From Elioraea tepidiphila DSM 17972 (GTDB taxonomy: Bacteria; Pseudomonadota; Alphaproteobacteria; Acetobacterales; Acetobacteraceae), in contig NZ_KB899910.1 of assembly GCF_000378465.1 (NCBI RefSeq), positions 124,001 to 188,000 of the forward strand: DNA of 64,000 nucleotides, in the 5' to 3' direction. A program made the translations under genes and the position numbers. The notes beneath the pieces were generated by a model. The model saw nothing but the letters and a program-made list of their open reading frames with translations, had not been told where the DNA came from and did not search any database. Below, piece after piece: positions 9,496-19,119 of the stretch (its first letter is position 1; the number at the start of each line of letters is the position of its first letter).

Positions 9496-10091
9496 CCTGC
9501 GTCGGCGTGGTCGGGCTGATGGTCGGCGCGGCCTATGCGGCCGTGCCGCTCTATGACTGGTTCTGCCGCGTGACCGGCTTCGGCGGCACGCCGATGATCA
9601 ACGCCAACGTCCCGGCCGCGCCGGATGCGCGCTCGATCCGCGTCGAGTTCGTCGCCAACGTCAACCGCGACCTGCCGTGGTCGTTCCGTCCCGTGCAGCG
9701 CCAAGTGGTGCTGCATGGCGCCGAGGAGGGGGTCGCATTCTACACGGCGCGCAACGACTCGGACGAGGCGGTGACCGGGATCAGCACCTACAACGTGACG
9801 CCCGAGAAGGCGGCGCCCTACTTCAACAAGATCGCCTGCTTCTGCTTCACCGAGCAGACGCTGGCCCCGGGCCAGCAGGCCGAGATGCCGCTCGCCTTCT
9901 GGGTCGACCCGCGGCTGTTCGACGATCCGGCGACGCGCGACGTGCGCGTGATCACGGTCAGCTACACCTTCTTCCGCAGCCTCGCCGACGCCGAGCGCGC
10001 CGGCGCACTCGCCAACGCGGGCCCGCATGTCGGCGGATTCACGCCCAACACGGCCCCGCCGCGCGCCAACGAGCGCCGCAGCATCCGCTGA
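9459..10091 (+). CDS. ctaG: Cytochrome c oxidase assembly protein CtaG/Cox11 (CuB insertion)
   Basis: This 210-aa protein is anchored by one N-terminal helix (about residues 9-29) followed by PLYDWFCRVTGFGGT and a periplasmic immunoglobulin-like domain. The copper-binding CFCF motif is intact in FNKIACFCFTEQ, as is the conserved FWVDP. Cox11/CtaG delivers copper to the CuB site of CoxA. The start overlaps the preceding small gene by 37 bases in another frame. Its length agrees with the family. coxC follows after 102 bases. Confidence 0.96.
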   Translation: MVPSRRNRTVALTCVGVVGLMVGAAYAAVPLYDWFCRVTGFGGTPMINANVPAAPDARSIRVEFVANVNRDLPWSFRPVQRQVVLHGAEEGVAFYTARNDSDEAVTGISTYNVTPEKAAPYFNKIACFCFTEQTLAPGQQAEMPLAFWVDPRLFDDPATRDVRVITVSYTFFRSLADAERAGALANAGPHVGGFTPNTAPPRANERRSIR

Positions 10092-10193
10092 GTGCCGTGG
10101 CCGCTTGATCCCCCGGCCGATTTCGGGGATTGATGCGTCGCGGCGCAGGCGGCGGTGTTGGGCCGGCCCGCGCGACAGACCGGAACGGAAGCG

Positions 10194-11036
10194 ATGAGCG
10201 ACAGCCACGGCCAAACGATCGAATCCTCGGGGATGAAGCATCCCTATCATCTCGTCGATCCTTCGCCCTGGCCGATCGTGGGCGCGTTCGCCGCCGGGTT
10301 GCTCGCCTTCGGCGCGATCGAGTTCATGCACTACCAGACGCCGGTCTTCCTGGTGCTCGGCTTCGTTGCCGTGCTGGCGACGATGTTCGTCTGGTGGCGC
10401 GACGTGGTGAAGGAAAGCCGCACGCCGGGCCTGCACACCCCGGTGGTCCGGCTCGGCCTGCGCTACGGCATGTTGCTGTTCATCGCCTCCGAGGTGATGT
10501 TCTTCGTCGCCTTCTTCTGGGCCTATTTCCACTTCGCCCTCTTCCCCGAGCATATCGCGGGTCAGGAGACCACCGTCTGGCCGCCGCCGGGCGTGAAGAC
10601 CTTCGATCCCTGGCACCTGCCCTTCCTGAACACGATGATCCTGCTGCTCTCGGGCTGCACGGTGACCTGGGCGCACCACGCGCTGCTGGAGGGCAACCGG
10701 CGCGACCTGATCCGCGGCCTCGCGCTGACGGTGGCGCTCGGCCTCAGCTTCACCTGCGTGCAGGCCTATGAGTACTGGGTGGCGCCGTTCGGCTTCCGCG
10801 AGGGCGTCTACCCCTCCACCTTCTTCATGGCGACGGGGTTCCACGGCTTCCACGTGATCGTCGGCACGATCTTCCTGAGCGTGTGCCTGGTGCGCGCGAT
10901 CCGCGGCCACTTCACGCCCGAGCGCCATTTCGGCTTCGAGGCCGCCGCCTGGTACTGGCACTTCGTCGACGTGGTGTGGCTGTTCCTGTTCGTCTGCATC
11001 TACTGGTGGGGCGTGGGCGAGATCGCGCCGCACTGA
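10194..11036 (+). CDS. coxC: Cytochrome c oxidase subunit III
   Basis: This 280-aa integral membrane subunit has seven predicted helices and stabilises CoxA turnover. Family landmarks include [44 protein letters not shown] and [27 protein letters not shown] is at the C-terminal end. ATG 10194 gives [11 protein letters not shown] before the conserved start; an ATG at 10233 ([10 protein letters not shown]) is also possible. The stop TGA overlaps the ATG of the next gene by one base (TGATG), so the DUF983 gene is likely translated by re-initiation. Confidence 0.97.
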   Translation: MSDSHGQTIESSGMKHPYHLVDPSPWPIVGAFAAGLLAFGAIEFMHYQTPVFLVLGFVAVLATMFVWWRDVVKESRTPGLHTPVVRLGLRYGMLLFIASEVMFFVAFFWAYFHFALFPEHIAGQETTVWPPPGVKTFDPWHLPFLNTMILLLSGCTVTWAHHALLEGNRRDLIRGLALTVALGLSFTCVQAYEYWVAPFGFREGVYPSTFFMATGFHGFHVIVGTIFLSVCLVRAIRGHFTPERHFGFEAAAWYWHFVDVVWLFLFVCIYWWGVGEIAPH

Positions 11037-11431
11037 TGGTCGCAGACGGCGGTTCCGCGAGCGGGGGGCCCTGGCCCCCCGTTTCCATCTGGCGGGTGGC
11101 GCTGGCCGGGCGCTGCCCGCGCTGCGGACGCGGCCCGCTGTTCGACGGCCTCCTGTCGGTGCGTCCGTCCTGTCCCGTCTGCGGGCTCGACCTCAAGGCG
11201 CACGACGCCGGCGACGGTCCCGCCGTGCTCGCGATCTTCCTGCTCGGCGCGCTGCTGGTGGGCGGCGCGATGTGGCTCGAGTTCACCCGCGAGCCGCCGC
11301 TCTGGGTACATGCGGTGCTGTGGCCTGTCGTGTCGCTGCCGCTCGCGATCGCGGTGATGCGTCCGGCCAAGGCCGCGCTGGTGGGCTTGCAGTACCGCCA
11401 CCGGCGCGACGAGATGCAGTCCGGCCGATAG
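11036..11431 (+). CDS. DUF983 family membrane protein
   Basis: This 131-aa protein has a zinc-ribbon-like pair, CPRCGRGPLFDGLL and CPVCGLDL, followed by two membrane helices (about 62-81 and 88-108). DUF983 proteins are regularly found between coxC and surf1 in alphaproteobacteria, which suggests a role linked to oxidase biogenesis; the activity is unknown. The start overlaps the coxC stop (TGATG). Codons 10-15 are part of a GC hairpin and encode GGPWPP, which lies outside the conserved domain. Confidence 0.88.
   Translation: MVADGGSASGGPWPPVSIWRVALAGRCPRCGRGPLFDGLLSVRPSCPVCGLDLKAHDAGDGPAVLAIFLLGALLVGGAMWLEFTREPPLWVHAVLWPVVSLPLAIAVMRPAKAALVGLQYRHRRDEMQSGR
11062..11081 (+). other. GC hairpin inside the 5' end of the DUF983 gene
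   Basis: A 9-bp stem CGGGGGGCC/GGCCCCCCG with a 2-base loop (functionally a larger loop) starts 26 bases after the coxC stop. It resembles the ctaB hairpin in core sequence (GGGGGGCC/GGCCCCCC) and in placement just inside the next reading frame. Confidence 0.5.
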
Positions 11432-11447
11432 ACCCCATCTCCGTGCC

Positions 11448-12158
11448 ATGACCGCGACCCGTCCTGCCTGGCGCGTGCTGCTCTGGCCGACCCTGGGGGC
11501 GGCGGTGCTGCTGGCGGTCCTGCTCACGCTCGGCACCTGGCAGGTGCAGCGGCTCGCCTGGAAGAACGCCTGGATCGCCCAGCTGCGCGCGGCGGAGGCC
11601 CTGCCGCCGGAGCAACTCCCGGCCAGGCTCGACGATCCGGCTCCCCTCGCCTTCCGTCGTTTCGCCGTCACCGGCATCTACCGCCACGACCTCTCCTTCG
11701 TGCTCGGTGTGCACGAGCGCGCGCGCAGGCTGGGCGCGTTCCTGGTCACGCCGCTCGTGCGCGAGCAGGGCGATCCGGTCTGGGTGGTGCGCGGCTGGGT
11801 GCCCTATGAGGCGCCGCGCGCGGTGCCGAATCCCGAAGGCACCGTGACCGTCACGGGGTTCCTCATGCTGCCCGAGCGGCGCGGCTGGTTCACGCCCGAG
11901 GACAAGCCGGAGGAGCGCCGCTTCTGGGCCTTTCAGCCCGACCGCATGGCCGAGGCTGCAGGGCTGCCTCGCACCACGAATTTCGCGATCGCCGCGATCG
12001 GCCCGGGCGAGGAGCCGCCGATCCCGCAGCGCCGCCCGCCGATGCCGCGCAACGACCATCTCGGCTACGCGATCACCTGGTACGGGCTGGCCTTCGCCCT
12101 GGTCGCGTTCTGGATCGTCTGGGCGCGCCGCCTGCTCCGCGACGAGAGGTCCCGATGA
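11448..12158 (+). CDS. SURF1-family cytochrome oxidase assembly protein
   Basis: This 236-aa protein has the SURF1 topology. One N-terminal helix (about 10-28) ends in LGTWQVQRLAWK, a periplasmic domain follows, and a second helix near the C-terminus is in YAITWYGLAFALVAFWIVW. Conserved stretches RRFAVTGIYRHD, VWVVRGWVPY and NDHLGYAITWYGLA are present. SURF1 assists heme a insertion into CoxA. It lies 16 bases downstream of DUF983. Its stop overlaps the next gene by four bases, so the M32 peptidase is probably read from the same transcript. Confidence 0.95.
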   Translation: MTATRPAWRVLLWPTLGAAVLLAVLLTLGTWQVQRLAWKNAWIAQLRAAEALPPEQLPARLDDPAPLAFRRFAVTGIYRHDLSFVLGVHERARRLGAFLVTPLVREQGDPVWVVRGWVPYEAPRAVPNPEGTVTVTGFLMLPERRGWFTPEDKPEERRFWAFQPDRMAEAAGLPRTTNFAIAAIGPGEEPPIPQRRPPMPRNDHLGYAITWYGLAFALVAFWIVWARRLLRDERSR

Positions 12159-13666
12159 CCGAGGTCTGCTACGCCGTGCCGGCCTATGAGGCGTTGCGCG
12201 GCCGCTTCGCGCGCATCGCCGCGCTGGAGGAGGTCGCCGCGATCCTGCACTGGGACACCTCGGTGACCATGCCGCCGGGCTCGGCGGCGGCGCGCGGCGA
12301 GCAGATGGCCACGCTCGCGGGGCTTGCGCATCAGCTGATCACCGCGCCGGAGCTCGCCGGGCATCTGGAGGATGCCGAGGAGCGCGCCGAGATGCTCGGT
12401 GCCGATGACCGGCGCAATCTCGCGCTGATGCGGCGCAAGCAGCTGCGCGCGACCGCCCTGCCGGCCGGTCTGGTCGAGGCCGCGGCGCGCGCGAACAGCG
12501 CCTGCGAGGCGGCCTGGCGCACCGCCCGGCGCGAGTCCGACTTCGCGTCCGTCTCGCCGCTGCTGGCAGAGGTGGTGCGGCTCGCGCGCGAACAGGCCCA
12601 GGCGCTCGCCGCCGCCACCGGGCTCGCGCCCTATGACGCGCTGATGGACGGGTTCCAGCCCGGGCTCTCGGACGCGCGCGTGGCCGAGATCTTCGGGCCG
12701 CTGGAGGTCGCGCTGCGCGATCTGCTGCCGCGGGTGCTGGAGCGCCAGGCCGCCGCGCCCGCGCCGATCCCCCTCGCGGGGCCGTTCCCGGTCGAGGCCC
12801 AGCGCACGCTCTGCCGGATGCTCGCCGAGCGCGCCGGGATCGACTTCGCGACCGCGCGGCTGGACGAGAGCACGCACCCGTTCTGCGGCGGCACACCGAC
12901 CGACACCCGCATCACCACGCGCTACCGCACCGACGACGCTGCGCAGGCGATCCTCGGCGTGCTGCACGAATGCGGCCACGCGCTCTACGAGCGCAACCTG
13001 CCGCGCGAGTGGGCGCGCCAGCCGCTCGGCGAGGCGGCCGGCATGGCGGCGCATGAGAGCCAGAGCCTGATCGTCGAGATGCAGGCCTGTCGGTCGGATG
13101 CGTTCCTGTCCTGGCTCGGCCCGCGGCTGCACGCGGCGTTCGGCGGCGATCCGGCACCCTACGCGCCAGCCAACCTGGCGCGGCTCTGGCGCCGCGTCGC
13201 CCCGGGCTTCATCCGTGTCGAGGCCGACGAGGTGACCTATCCCGCTCACATCATCCTGCGCTGGCGGCTCGAACGCGCGCTGATCGCGGGTGACCTCGCC
13301 GTGCCCGACCTGCCGGGTGCCTGGAACGCGGGGATGAAGGCGCTGCTCGGGCTCGACGTGCCGGACGATGCGCGGGGCTGCCTCCAGGACATCCACTGGT
13401 ACGACGGCGCCTTCGGCTACTTCCCCTCCTACACGCTCGGCGCGATGGCGGCGGCGCAGCTCTTCGCCGCAGCGGTGGCAGCCGTGCCCGAGATCCCCGC
13501 GCGCCTTGCCGCGGGCGATCTCGCGGCGCTGGCGGCCTGGCTGCAGGCGAACGTGCACACGCACGGTTCACGCTTCGGCTTCGATGACCTGTTGCGCGCC
13601 GCCACCGGGCGGCCGCTCGACCCGGCGGTGTTCATCGCGCATCTCCGCGCGCGCTACCTCGGCTGA
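12155..13666 (+). CDS. M32-family carboxypeptidase (carboxypeptidase Taq type)
   Basis: This 503-aa metallocarboxypeptidase releases C-terminal residues from peptides in the cytoplasm. The M32 zinc site is complete: HECGH (H271, E272, H275) and HESQS (H300, E301). Other landmarks are HWDTSVTMPPGS near the N-terminus, DESTHPFCGG and the C-terminal DIHWYDGAFGYFPSYTLG. Length matches the family (~500 aa). The ATG overlaps the SURF1 stop (ATGA). The frame ends with a gap of ~80 bases before the purine permease. Confidence 0.95.
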   Translation: MTEVCYAVPAYEALRGRFARIAALEEVAAILHWDTSVTMPPGSAAARGEQMATLAGLAHQLITAPELAGHLEDAEERAEMLGADDRRNLALMRRKQLRATALPAGLVEAAARANSACEAAWRTARRESDFASVSPLLAEVVRLAREQAQALAAATGLAPYDALMDGFQPGLSDARVAEIFGPLEVALRDLLPRVLERQAAAPAPIPLAGPFPVEAQRTLCRMLAERAGIDFATARLDESTHPFCGGTPTDTRITTRYRTDDAAQAILGVLHECGHALYERNLPREWARQPLGEAAGMAAHESQSLIVEMQACRSDAFLSWLGPRLHAAFGGDPAPYAPANLARLWRRVAPGFIRVEADEVTYPAHIILRWRLERALIAGDLAVPDLPGAWNAGMKALLGLDVPDDARGCLQDIHWYDGAFGYFPSYTLGAMAAAQLFAAAVAAVPEIPARLAAGDLAALAAWLQANVHTHGSRFGFDDLLRAATGRPLDPAVFIAHLRARYLG

Positions 13667-13747
13667 TCGCGCTTCCCCGATCCCCCGCTCCGGCCTAGCA
13701 TCGTTCCGGGAACGCGAGTCGCCGGCAGCCGGACAAGGGAACCGCGC

Positions 13748-15034
13748 GTGGACCGTCATTTCGGCCTGACCGCCGCAGGGACCAACCTGCGCACCGAGGC
13801 ACTCGCCGGCCTCACCACCTTCCTCACCATGGCCTACATCCTGTTCGTCAACCCGGCGATCCTGGGCGAGGCCGGGATGCCGCGCGAGGCCGTGTTCGTC
13901 GCCACCGCCGTGGCGGCGATCGCCGGGTCGGCGATCATGGGGCTCTACGCCAACCTGCCGGTGGCCCTCGCCCCGGGGATGGGGCTCAACGCCTATTTCG
14001 CCTTCGCCCTCGTGCTCGCCCAGGGCTACACGTGGCAGCAGGCGCTGGCGGCGGTGTTCCTCTCCGGCGTGCTGTTCGTGATCCTCTCCGTCCTGCCGGT
14101 GCGCGAGGCGATCATCAACGCCATCCCGCGCAGCCTGAAGCTCGCGGTCTCGGCCGGGATCGGGCTGTTCCTCGGCATCATCGCGCTGAAGAACGCCGGC
14201 ATCGTGGTCGCGCATCCGGCCACATTCGTCACGCTCGGCGACCTGTTCCGTTGGCCCGCACTCCTCTGCCTGCTCGGCTTCGTGCTGATGGTGGCGCTGA
14301 CGCAGCGCCGCGTGATCGGCGCGACCATCATCGGCATCCTCGCGGTGTCGCTGATCGGCCTGCCGCTCGGGCTCACCAGCTACACCGGTATCGTCTCGGC
14401 CCCGCCCTCGCCGGTGCCGACCCTGTTCGCGCTCGACTTCTCGCGCATGTTCGAGATGCCGTTCCTGATCGCGGTGCTGTCGCTGCTGTTCGTCGACCTG
14501 TTCGACACCGCCGGCACCCTGGTCGGCGTGTGCCACCGCGCCGGGCTGCTCGATGCGGAGGGCCGCGTGCCGAATGTCGGCAAGGCCCTGCTCGCCGACT
14601 CCACGGCCACGGTGATCGGCGCGCTGGTCGGCACCTCGAACACCACGAGCTATGTCGAGAGCGCGGCCGGCGCCGCGGCCGGCGGGCGCACGGGGCTGAC
14701 CGCCGTGGTGGTCGCGGTGCTGTTCGGCCTCGCGCTGTTCTTCTCCCCCCTCGCCGGCATGATCCCCGGCTACGCGACCGCCGCGGCGCTGCTGCATGTC
14801 GCGACCATCATGGCGCGCGGGCTTGCCGAGCTCGACTGGGACGACGCGACCGACTATGCGCCGGCCGTGGTCGGCGCGCTTGCGATGCCGCTGACCTTCT
14901 CGATCGCGACGGGGATCGGACTCGGCTTCATCACCTATGCCGCGGCCAAGCTGCTCGCCGGCCGGTTCGATCAGGCCAACCCGGCGGTGCTCACGTTGGC
15001 CGCGGTGTTCTGCCTCAAATTCGCGCTCGCGTGA
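13748..15034 (+). CDS. NCS2-type purine permease (AzgA/PbuG-like)
   Basis: This 428-aa inner-membrane transporter has 12 or more helices. N-terminal GTNLRTEALAGLTTFLTMAYILFVNP and APGMGLNAYFAF are diagnostic of the AzgA/GhxP/PbuG branch of NCS2 (guanine, hypoxanthine or adenine uptake by proton symport). LFDTAGTLVGV and GTSNTTSYVESAAG complete the substrate and ion region. The exact purine cannot be assigned. GTG 13748 is the likely start, with AAGGGA eight bases upstream. A perfect inverted repeat CGTTCCGGGAACG lies at 13702-13714 in the short upstream gap and could be an operator. Confidence 0.92.
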   Translation: MDRHFGLTAAGTNLRTEALAGLTTFLTMAYILFVNPAILGEAGMPREAVFVATAVAAIAGSAIMGLYANLPVALAPGMGLNAYFAFALVLAQGYTWQQALAAVFLSGVLFVILSVLPVREAIINAIPRSLKLAVSAGIGLFLGIIALKNAGIVVAHPATFVTLGDLFRWPALLCLLGFVLMVALTQRRVIGATIIGILAVSLIGLPLGLTSYTGIVSAPPSPVPTLFALDFSRMFEMPFLIAVLSLLFVDLFDTAGTLVGVCHRAGLLDAEGRVPNVGKALLADSTATVIGALVGTSNTTSYVESAAGAAAGGRTGLTAVVVAVLFGLALFFSPLAGMIPGYATAAALLHVATIMARGLAELDWDDATDYAPAVVGALAMPLTFSIATGIGLGFITYAAAKLLAGRFDQANPAVLTLAAVFCLKFALA

Positions 15035-15101
15035 CCGGCGCGGCAGCCCCGCGCCTCGCCCCCTTTCATCCCCCTGCCGCCATCCCTAATGTCCGGCGGC
15101 C

Positions 15102-16508
15102 ATGCGCTACATCTCCACCCGCGGCGCCGCACCGGTCCTCGGCTTCGCTGACGTGCTGCTCGCCGGCCTCGCCGAGGATGGCGGGCTCTACGTGCCCGAG
15201 ACCTGGCCCACGCTCTCCCCCGCCGAGTGGCGCGCGCTGCGCGGCCTTGACTATCCCGAGCTGACCGCGCGCATCCTCGCCCCCTTCGTCGGCGGGGCGA
15301 TCGCGGAGGCCACGCTCGCCCGGCTTTGCCGCGAAGCCTATACGGGGTTTGCCCACGCGGCCGTCGCGCCGCTGGTTCAGCTTGAGCACCGGGTGTTCGC
15401 GCTCGAGCTGTTCCACGGCCCGACTCTCGCCTTCAAGGATTTCGCGCTGCAACTGCTGGGGCGGCTGTTCGACCACGTGCTGGCCGAGCGCGGGGAGCGT
15501 GTGACCATCGTCGGTGCGACCTCGGGCGACACCGGCTCGGCCGCGATCGAGGCCTGCCGCGACCGCGACCGGCTCGCGATCGTTATCCTGCACCCGCACG
15601 GGCGTGTGAGCGAGGTGCAGCGGCGGCAGATGACGACGGTCGCGAGCGGCAATGTCGGCAACATCGCGGTCGAGGGCTCGTTCGACGACTGCCAGGATCT
15701 CGTGAAGGCGATGTTCGCCGACACGCCCTTCCGCCACGAGATGCGGCTCTCGGCGGTGAATTCGATCAACTGGGCGCGGGTCGCGGCGCAGATCGCCTAC
15801 TATGCCTGGGCCGCGCTCGCGCTCGGCGCGCCGGAGCGCAGGGTCGCCTTCGCCGTGCCGACGGGCAATTTCGGCAACGTGCTGGCCGCCTGGGCCGCGC
15901 GGCGCATGGGCCTGCCGATCGAGCGGCTGATCGTCGGCACCAACCGCAACGACATCCTCGCCCGCTTTCTCGCCACCAACGACATGAGTCTCGCCGCGGT
16001 CGAGCCCTCGCTCTCGCCGTCGATGGACATCCAGGTGAGCAGCAATTTCGAGCGCCTGCTGTTCGACCTGCTCGGCCGCGACGGGCGCGCGACCGCCGCG
16101 ACCATGCGTGCCTTCCGCGAAGGCGGGCGCATGCCGGTGCCCGAGTTCGCCTGGCGCGAGGCGGTGGCGCTGTTCCACCCGTTCCGCCTCGACGATGAGG
16201 GCACGCTCGCCGAGATCGCGCGCCTGCACGATGCCTCCGGCTATCTCGCCGATCCGCACAGCGCGATCGGCATCGCGGCGGCACGCGCGCACCTGCCTGA
16301 TGACGCTGACGTGCCCGTCGTCGCCGTCGCGACCGCGCATCCGGCCAAGTTCCCCGACGCGGTCGAGCGCGCGACCGGCATCCACCCTGCCCTGCCGGCG
16401 CATCTCGCCGATCTCTTCGACCGCCCCGAACGCTTCACCGTCGCCCGCAACGACCTCGCCGCGATCGAGGCGCTCGTGCGCGGCACCGCCTTGAGGAACG
16501 CCGCATGA
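15102..16508 (+). CDS. thrC: Threonine synthase
   Basis: This 468-aa PLP enzyme converts O-phosphohomoserine to threonine. The Schiff-base lysine is K112 in LAFKDFALQLL. GATSGDTGSAAIEA binds the cofactor phosphate region and VPTGNFGNVLAAW is the glycine-rich loop. Its length and the N-terminal MRYISTRGAAPVLGF identify the proteobacterial class rather than the shorter plant/archaeal form. Its last four bases overlap the start of the M16 protease gene, a thrC-M16 arrangement common in Rhodospirillales. Confidence 0.97.
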   Translation: MRYISTRGAAPVLGFADVLLAGLAEDGGLYVPETWPTLSPAEWRALRGLDYPELTARILAPFVGGAIAEATLARLCREAYTGFAHAAVAPLVQLEHRVFALELFHGPTLAFKDFALQLLGRLFDHVLAERGERVTIVGATSGDTGSAAIEACRDRDRLAIVILHPHGRVSEVQRRQMTTVASGNVGNIAVEGSFDDCQDLVKAMFADTPFRHEMRLSAVNSINWARVAAQIAYYAWAALALGAPERRVAFAVPTGNFGNVLAAWAARRMGLPIERLIVGTNRNDILARFLATNDMSLAAVEPSLSPSMDIQVSSNFERLLFDLLGRDGRATAATMRAFREGGRMPVPEFAWREAVALFHPFRLDDEGTLAEIARLHDASGYLADPHSAIGIAAARAHLPDDADVPVVAVATAHPAKFPDAVERATGIHPALPAHLADLFDRPERFTVARNDLAAIEALVRGTALRNAA

Positions 16509-17776
16509 GGAGCGACCCCGCGATCCAGGTCACCCGCCTGCCCTCGGGGCTGACGGTGGTGACGGAGCACATGCCGCGCGTCGAGACCGTGAGCCTCGGC
16601 GCCTATGTCAGTGCCGGCACGCGCCATGAGCGACCGGAAGAAAACGGCGTCTCGCACTTCCTCGAGCACATGGCGTTCAAGGGCACCGCACGCCGCAGCG
16701 CCGCGCAGATCGCCGAGGAGATCGAGGACGTGGGCGGGCACCTGAACGCCTACACCGCCCGCGAACGCACCGCCTTCTACGCCAAGGTGCTGAAGGAGGA
16801 CGCCGCACTCGCCACCGACATCGTCGCCGACATCCTCCAGCATTCCGTGTTCGATCCGGAAGAGTTCGAACGCGAGCGCGGCGTGATCCTGCAGGAGATC
16901 GGGCAGGCGAACGACACGCCCGACGACCTCGTGTTCGACCGTTTCCAGGAGGCTGCCTATCCCGACCAGCCGATGGGCCTGCCCACGCTTGGCACGGAGG
17001 CGACGATCGGCGCGATGCCCCGCGAGGCGCTGATCGGCTTCATGCGCCGCCACTACGCGCCGGCGCGCATCGTCGTCGCGGCGGCTGGCGCGATCACGCA
17101 CGAGGCCTTCCTCGATCTCGCGCGCCGCCACTTCACGGCACTTCCCGCCGGTGAGCCCGAGGCGGAGGCGCCGGCGCGCTACCAGGGCGGCGAGCGGCGC
17201 GAGGAGGATGATCTCGACCAGGTGCATCTGGTGCTCGGCTTCCCGGCCGTACCGTTCACCGACCCCGACTACCACGCGGCGATGCTGCTCTCGACGCTCC
17301 TCGGCGGCGGCATGTCGAGCCGGCTGTTCCAGGAGGTGCGCGAGAAGCGCGGCCTCGTCTATGCGATCTCCTCGTTCGTGCAGCCCTATCGCGATGACGG
17401 GTTGTTCGGCGTCTACGCCGGCACGGGCGAGGAGCAGGTGAAGGAACTGGTGCCTGTCGTCTCCGCCGAACTGGCCGCCGTGCAGCGCGGTGTCACCGAG
17501 GACGAGCTCCGCCGCGCCAAGGCGCAGCTCAAGGCCTCGGTGCTGATGGCGCTGGAGAGCACGAGCGCGCGCTGCGAGCAGCTCGCGCACCAGATCGCGA
17601 CCTGGGGCCGCGTGGTGCCGACCGAGGAGACGGTCGCGCGCATCAACGCCGTGACCGCCGAGCAGACCGCGGCGGTCGCACGGCGGATGTTCCGCGCCCG
17701 CCCCAGCCTTGCGGCGATCGGGCCGATCGGCGCGCTGCCGCCGATGGGCGCCATCGCGGAACGGATCGCGGCGTGA
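16505..17776 (+). CDS. M16-family zinc protease (processing-peptidase-like)
   Basis: This 423-aa member of peptidase family M16 has the inverted zinc motif HFLEH (H51, E54, H55) and a third ligand E131 in GVILQEIGQ. R/Y substrate-binding features lie in the second half (GMSSRLFQEVREKRGLVY). It is the single-domain-pair form related to mitochondrial processing peptidase beta and is expected to degrade peptides. There is no signal peptide. ATG 16505 overlaps thrC by four bases, and the stop overlaps the next gene by four (GTGA). Confidence 0.95.
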   Translation: MRSDPAIQVTRLPSGLTVVTEHMPRVETVSLGAYVSAGTRHERPEENGVSHFLEHMAFKGTARRSAAQIAEEIEDVGGHLNAYTARERTAFYAKVLKEDAALATDIVADILQHSVFDPEEFERERGVILQEIGQANDTPDDLVFDRFQEAAYPDQPMGLPTLGTEATIGAMPREALIGFMRRHYAPARIVVAAAGAITHEAFLDLARRHFTALPAGEPEAEAPARYQGGERREEDDLDQVHLVLGFPAVPFTDPDYHAAMLLSTLLGGGMSSRLFQEVREKRGLVYAISSFVQPYRDDGLFGVYAGTGEEQVKELVPVVSAELAAVQRGVTEDELRRAKAQLKASVLMALESTSARCEQLAHQIATWGRVVPTEETVARINAVTAEQTAAVARRMFRARPSLAAIGPIGALPPMGAIAERIAA

Positions 17777-19119
17777 GCGACGCGGCCCAGCGGCTTGCCG
17801 ATCTGGTCGCGGCGGCGCGACGCGCCGGCGCCGACGCCGCCGAGGCGATGCTGGCCGAAGGCCGCTCGGTCTCGGTTCAACGAAGGCTCGGCGCGCTGGA
17901 ACAGGTCGAGCGCGCCGAGAGTCGCGACATCGGGCTCCGCGTGTTCGTCGGCCGCCGCCAGGCCGTGGTCGCCACCACCGACGATTCGCCCGCCGGCTTC
18001 GCCCGCCTCGCCGAGCGTGCGGTGGCGATGGCGCGCGCCGTGCCGGAGGATCCGCATGCGGGCCTCGCCGAGGCGCCGGACGGGGCAACGGATCTCGCCG
18101 CGCGGCTCGCCGCGCTCGATCTCGTGTCCCCGGGCGAGCCCGATGTCGCGACGCTCGATGCGCGCGCCGCCGCCGCCGAGGAGGCGGCGCTCGCCGTGCC
18201 GGGTGTCACCAACAGCGAGGGCGCCTCGGCCGACTGGGGCATCGCCGCCGTGACGATCGTCGGCTCGAACGGCTTCGCCGGCGCCTATGCGCGCACGAGC
18301 CATGGCGTCTCGGCGACCGCGCTTGCGGGGTCGGGCACGGCGATGGAGCGCGACTACGATTACGCCACCGCCGTGCATCCCGAGGATCTGGAGGACGCGG
18401 CCGCGATCGGACGGCGCGCCGGAGAACAGGCAGTCGCGCGGCTCAACCCGCGCCGACCGCGCACCGCCACCATGCCCGTCGTGTACCACCCGCGCGTGGC
18501 GGCCTCGCTGCTCTCGCATCTTGCTGCTGCGATCAACGGCGCCGCCGTCGCGCGCGGCACCACCTTCCTCAAGGACGCACTCGGCCAGCGCCTGTTCACG
18601 CCCGGCATCGCCGTACACGACGACCCGACACGGCGACGCGGGCTGCGCTCGCGCCCGTTCGACGCCGAGGGGATCGCGGGCCGCCCGCGCGCGGTGATCG
18701 AGGACGGTGTGCTGACCACCTGGATTCTCGATTGCCGCAGCGCGCGGATGCTGGGCATGGCGACGACAGGCCACGCTGCTCGCGGCGTCTCCTCGGTCCC
18801 GGCGCCAACCACCACCAATCTCTGGCTCGCGCCGGGGAGCGTCTCGCCCGAGGCGTTGATGGCCGACATCGCCGAGGGGCTCTACGTCACCGAACTGATC
18901 GGCATGGGGATCAACATGGTCACCGGCGATTACAGCCGTGGCGCGGCGGGCTTCATGATCCGGGACGGCGCGCGCGCCGAGCCGGTGAGCGAGATCACCA
19001 TCGCCGGCAACCTCAAAGAGATGTTCGCCCGTCTCGTCCCGGCCGACGATCTCAGGTTCCGTCGCGGCACCGATGCGCCGACGATCCGGATCGACGGGCT
19101 GACGGTGGCGGGCCGCTGA
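17773..19119 (+). CDS. pmbA: TldE/PmbA-type modulator of a metalloprotease
   Basis: This 448-aa protein of the TldD/PmbA family starts at GTG 17773 inside the M16 stop. It lacks the HExxxH zinc motif of TldD, so it is the TldE (PmbA) half of the TldD/TldE heterodimer that trims peptides and unfolded proteins. Conserved C-terminal features include MGMATTGHAARG, MGINMVTGDYSRGAAGFMIRDG and EITIAGNLKEMF. The tldD partner is not in this window. It ends exactly where the convergent sugar-transferase gene ends, with no bases between the two stops. Confidence 0.93.
   Translation: MSDAAQRLADLVAAARRAGADAAEAMLAEGRSVSVQRRLGALEQVERAESRDIGLRVFVGRRQAVVATTDDSPAGFARLAERAVAMARAVPEDPHAGLAEAPDGATDLAARLAALDLVSPGEPDVATLDARAAAAEEAALAVPGVTNSEGASADWGIAAVTIVGSNGFAGAYARTSHGVSATALAGSGTAMERDYDYATAVHPEDLEDAAAIGRRAGEQAVARLNPRRPRTATMPVVYHPRVAASLLSHLAAAINGAAVARGTTFLKDALGQRLFTPGIAVHDDPTRRRGLRSRPFDAEGIAGRPRAVIEDGVLTTWILDCRSARMLGMATTGHAARGVSSVPAPTTTNLWLAPGSVSPEALMADIAEGLYVTELIGMGINMVTGDYSRGAAGFMIRDGARAEPVSEITIAGNLKEMFARLVPADDLRFRRGTDAPTIRIDGLTVAGR

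Noticed and set aside
13702-13714. Perfect inverted repeat CGTTCCGGGAACG before the purine permease considered as a defined operator
   Set aside because: It is too short and single-copy to assign to a regulator; it is noted in the gene entry only.
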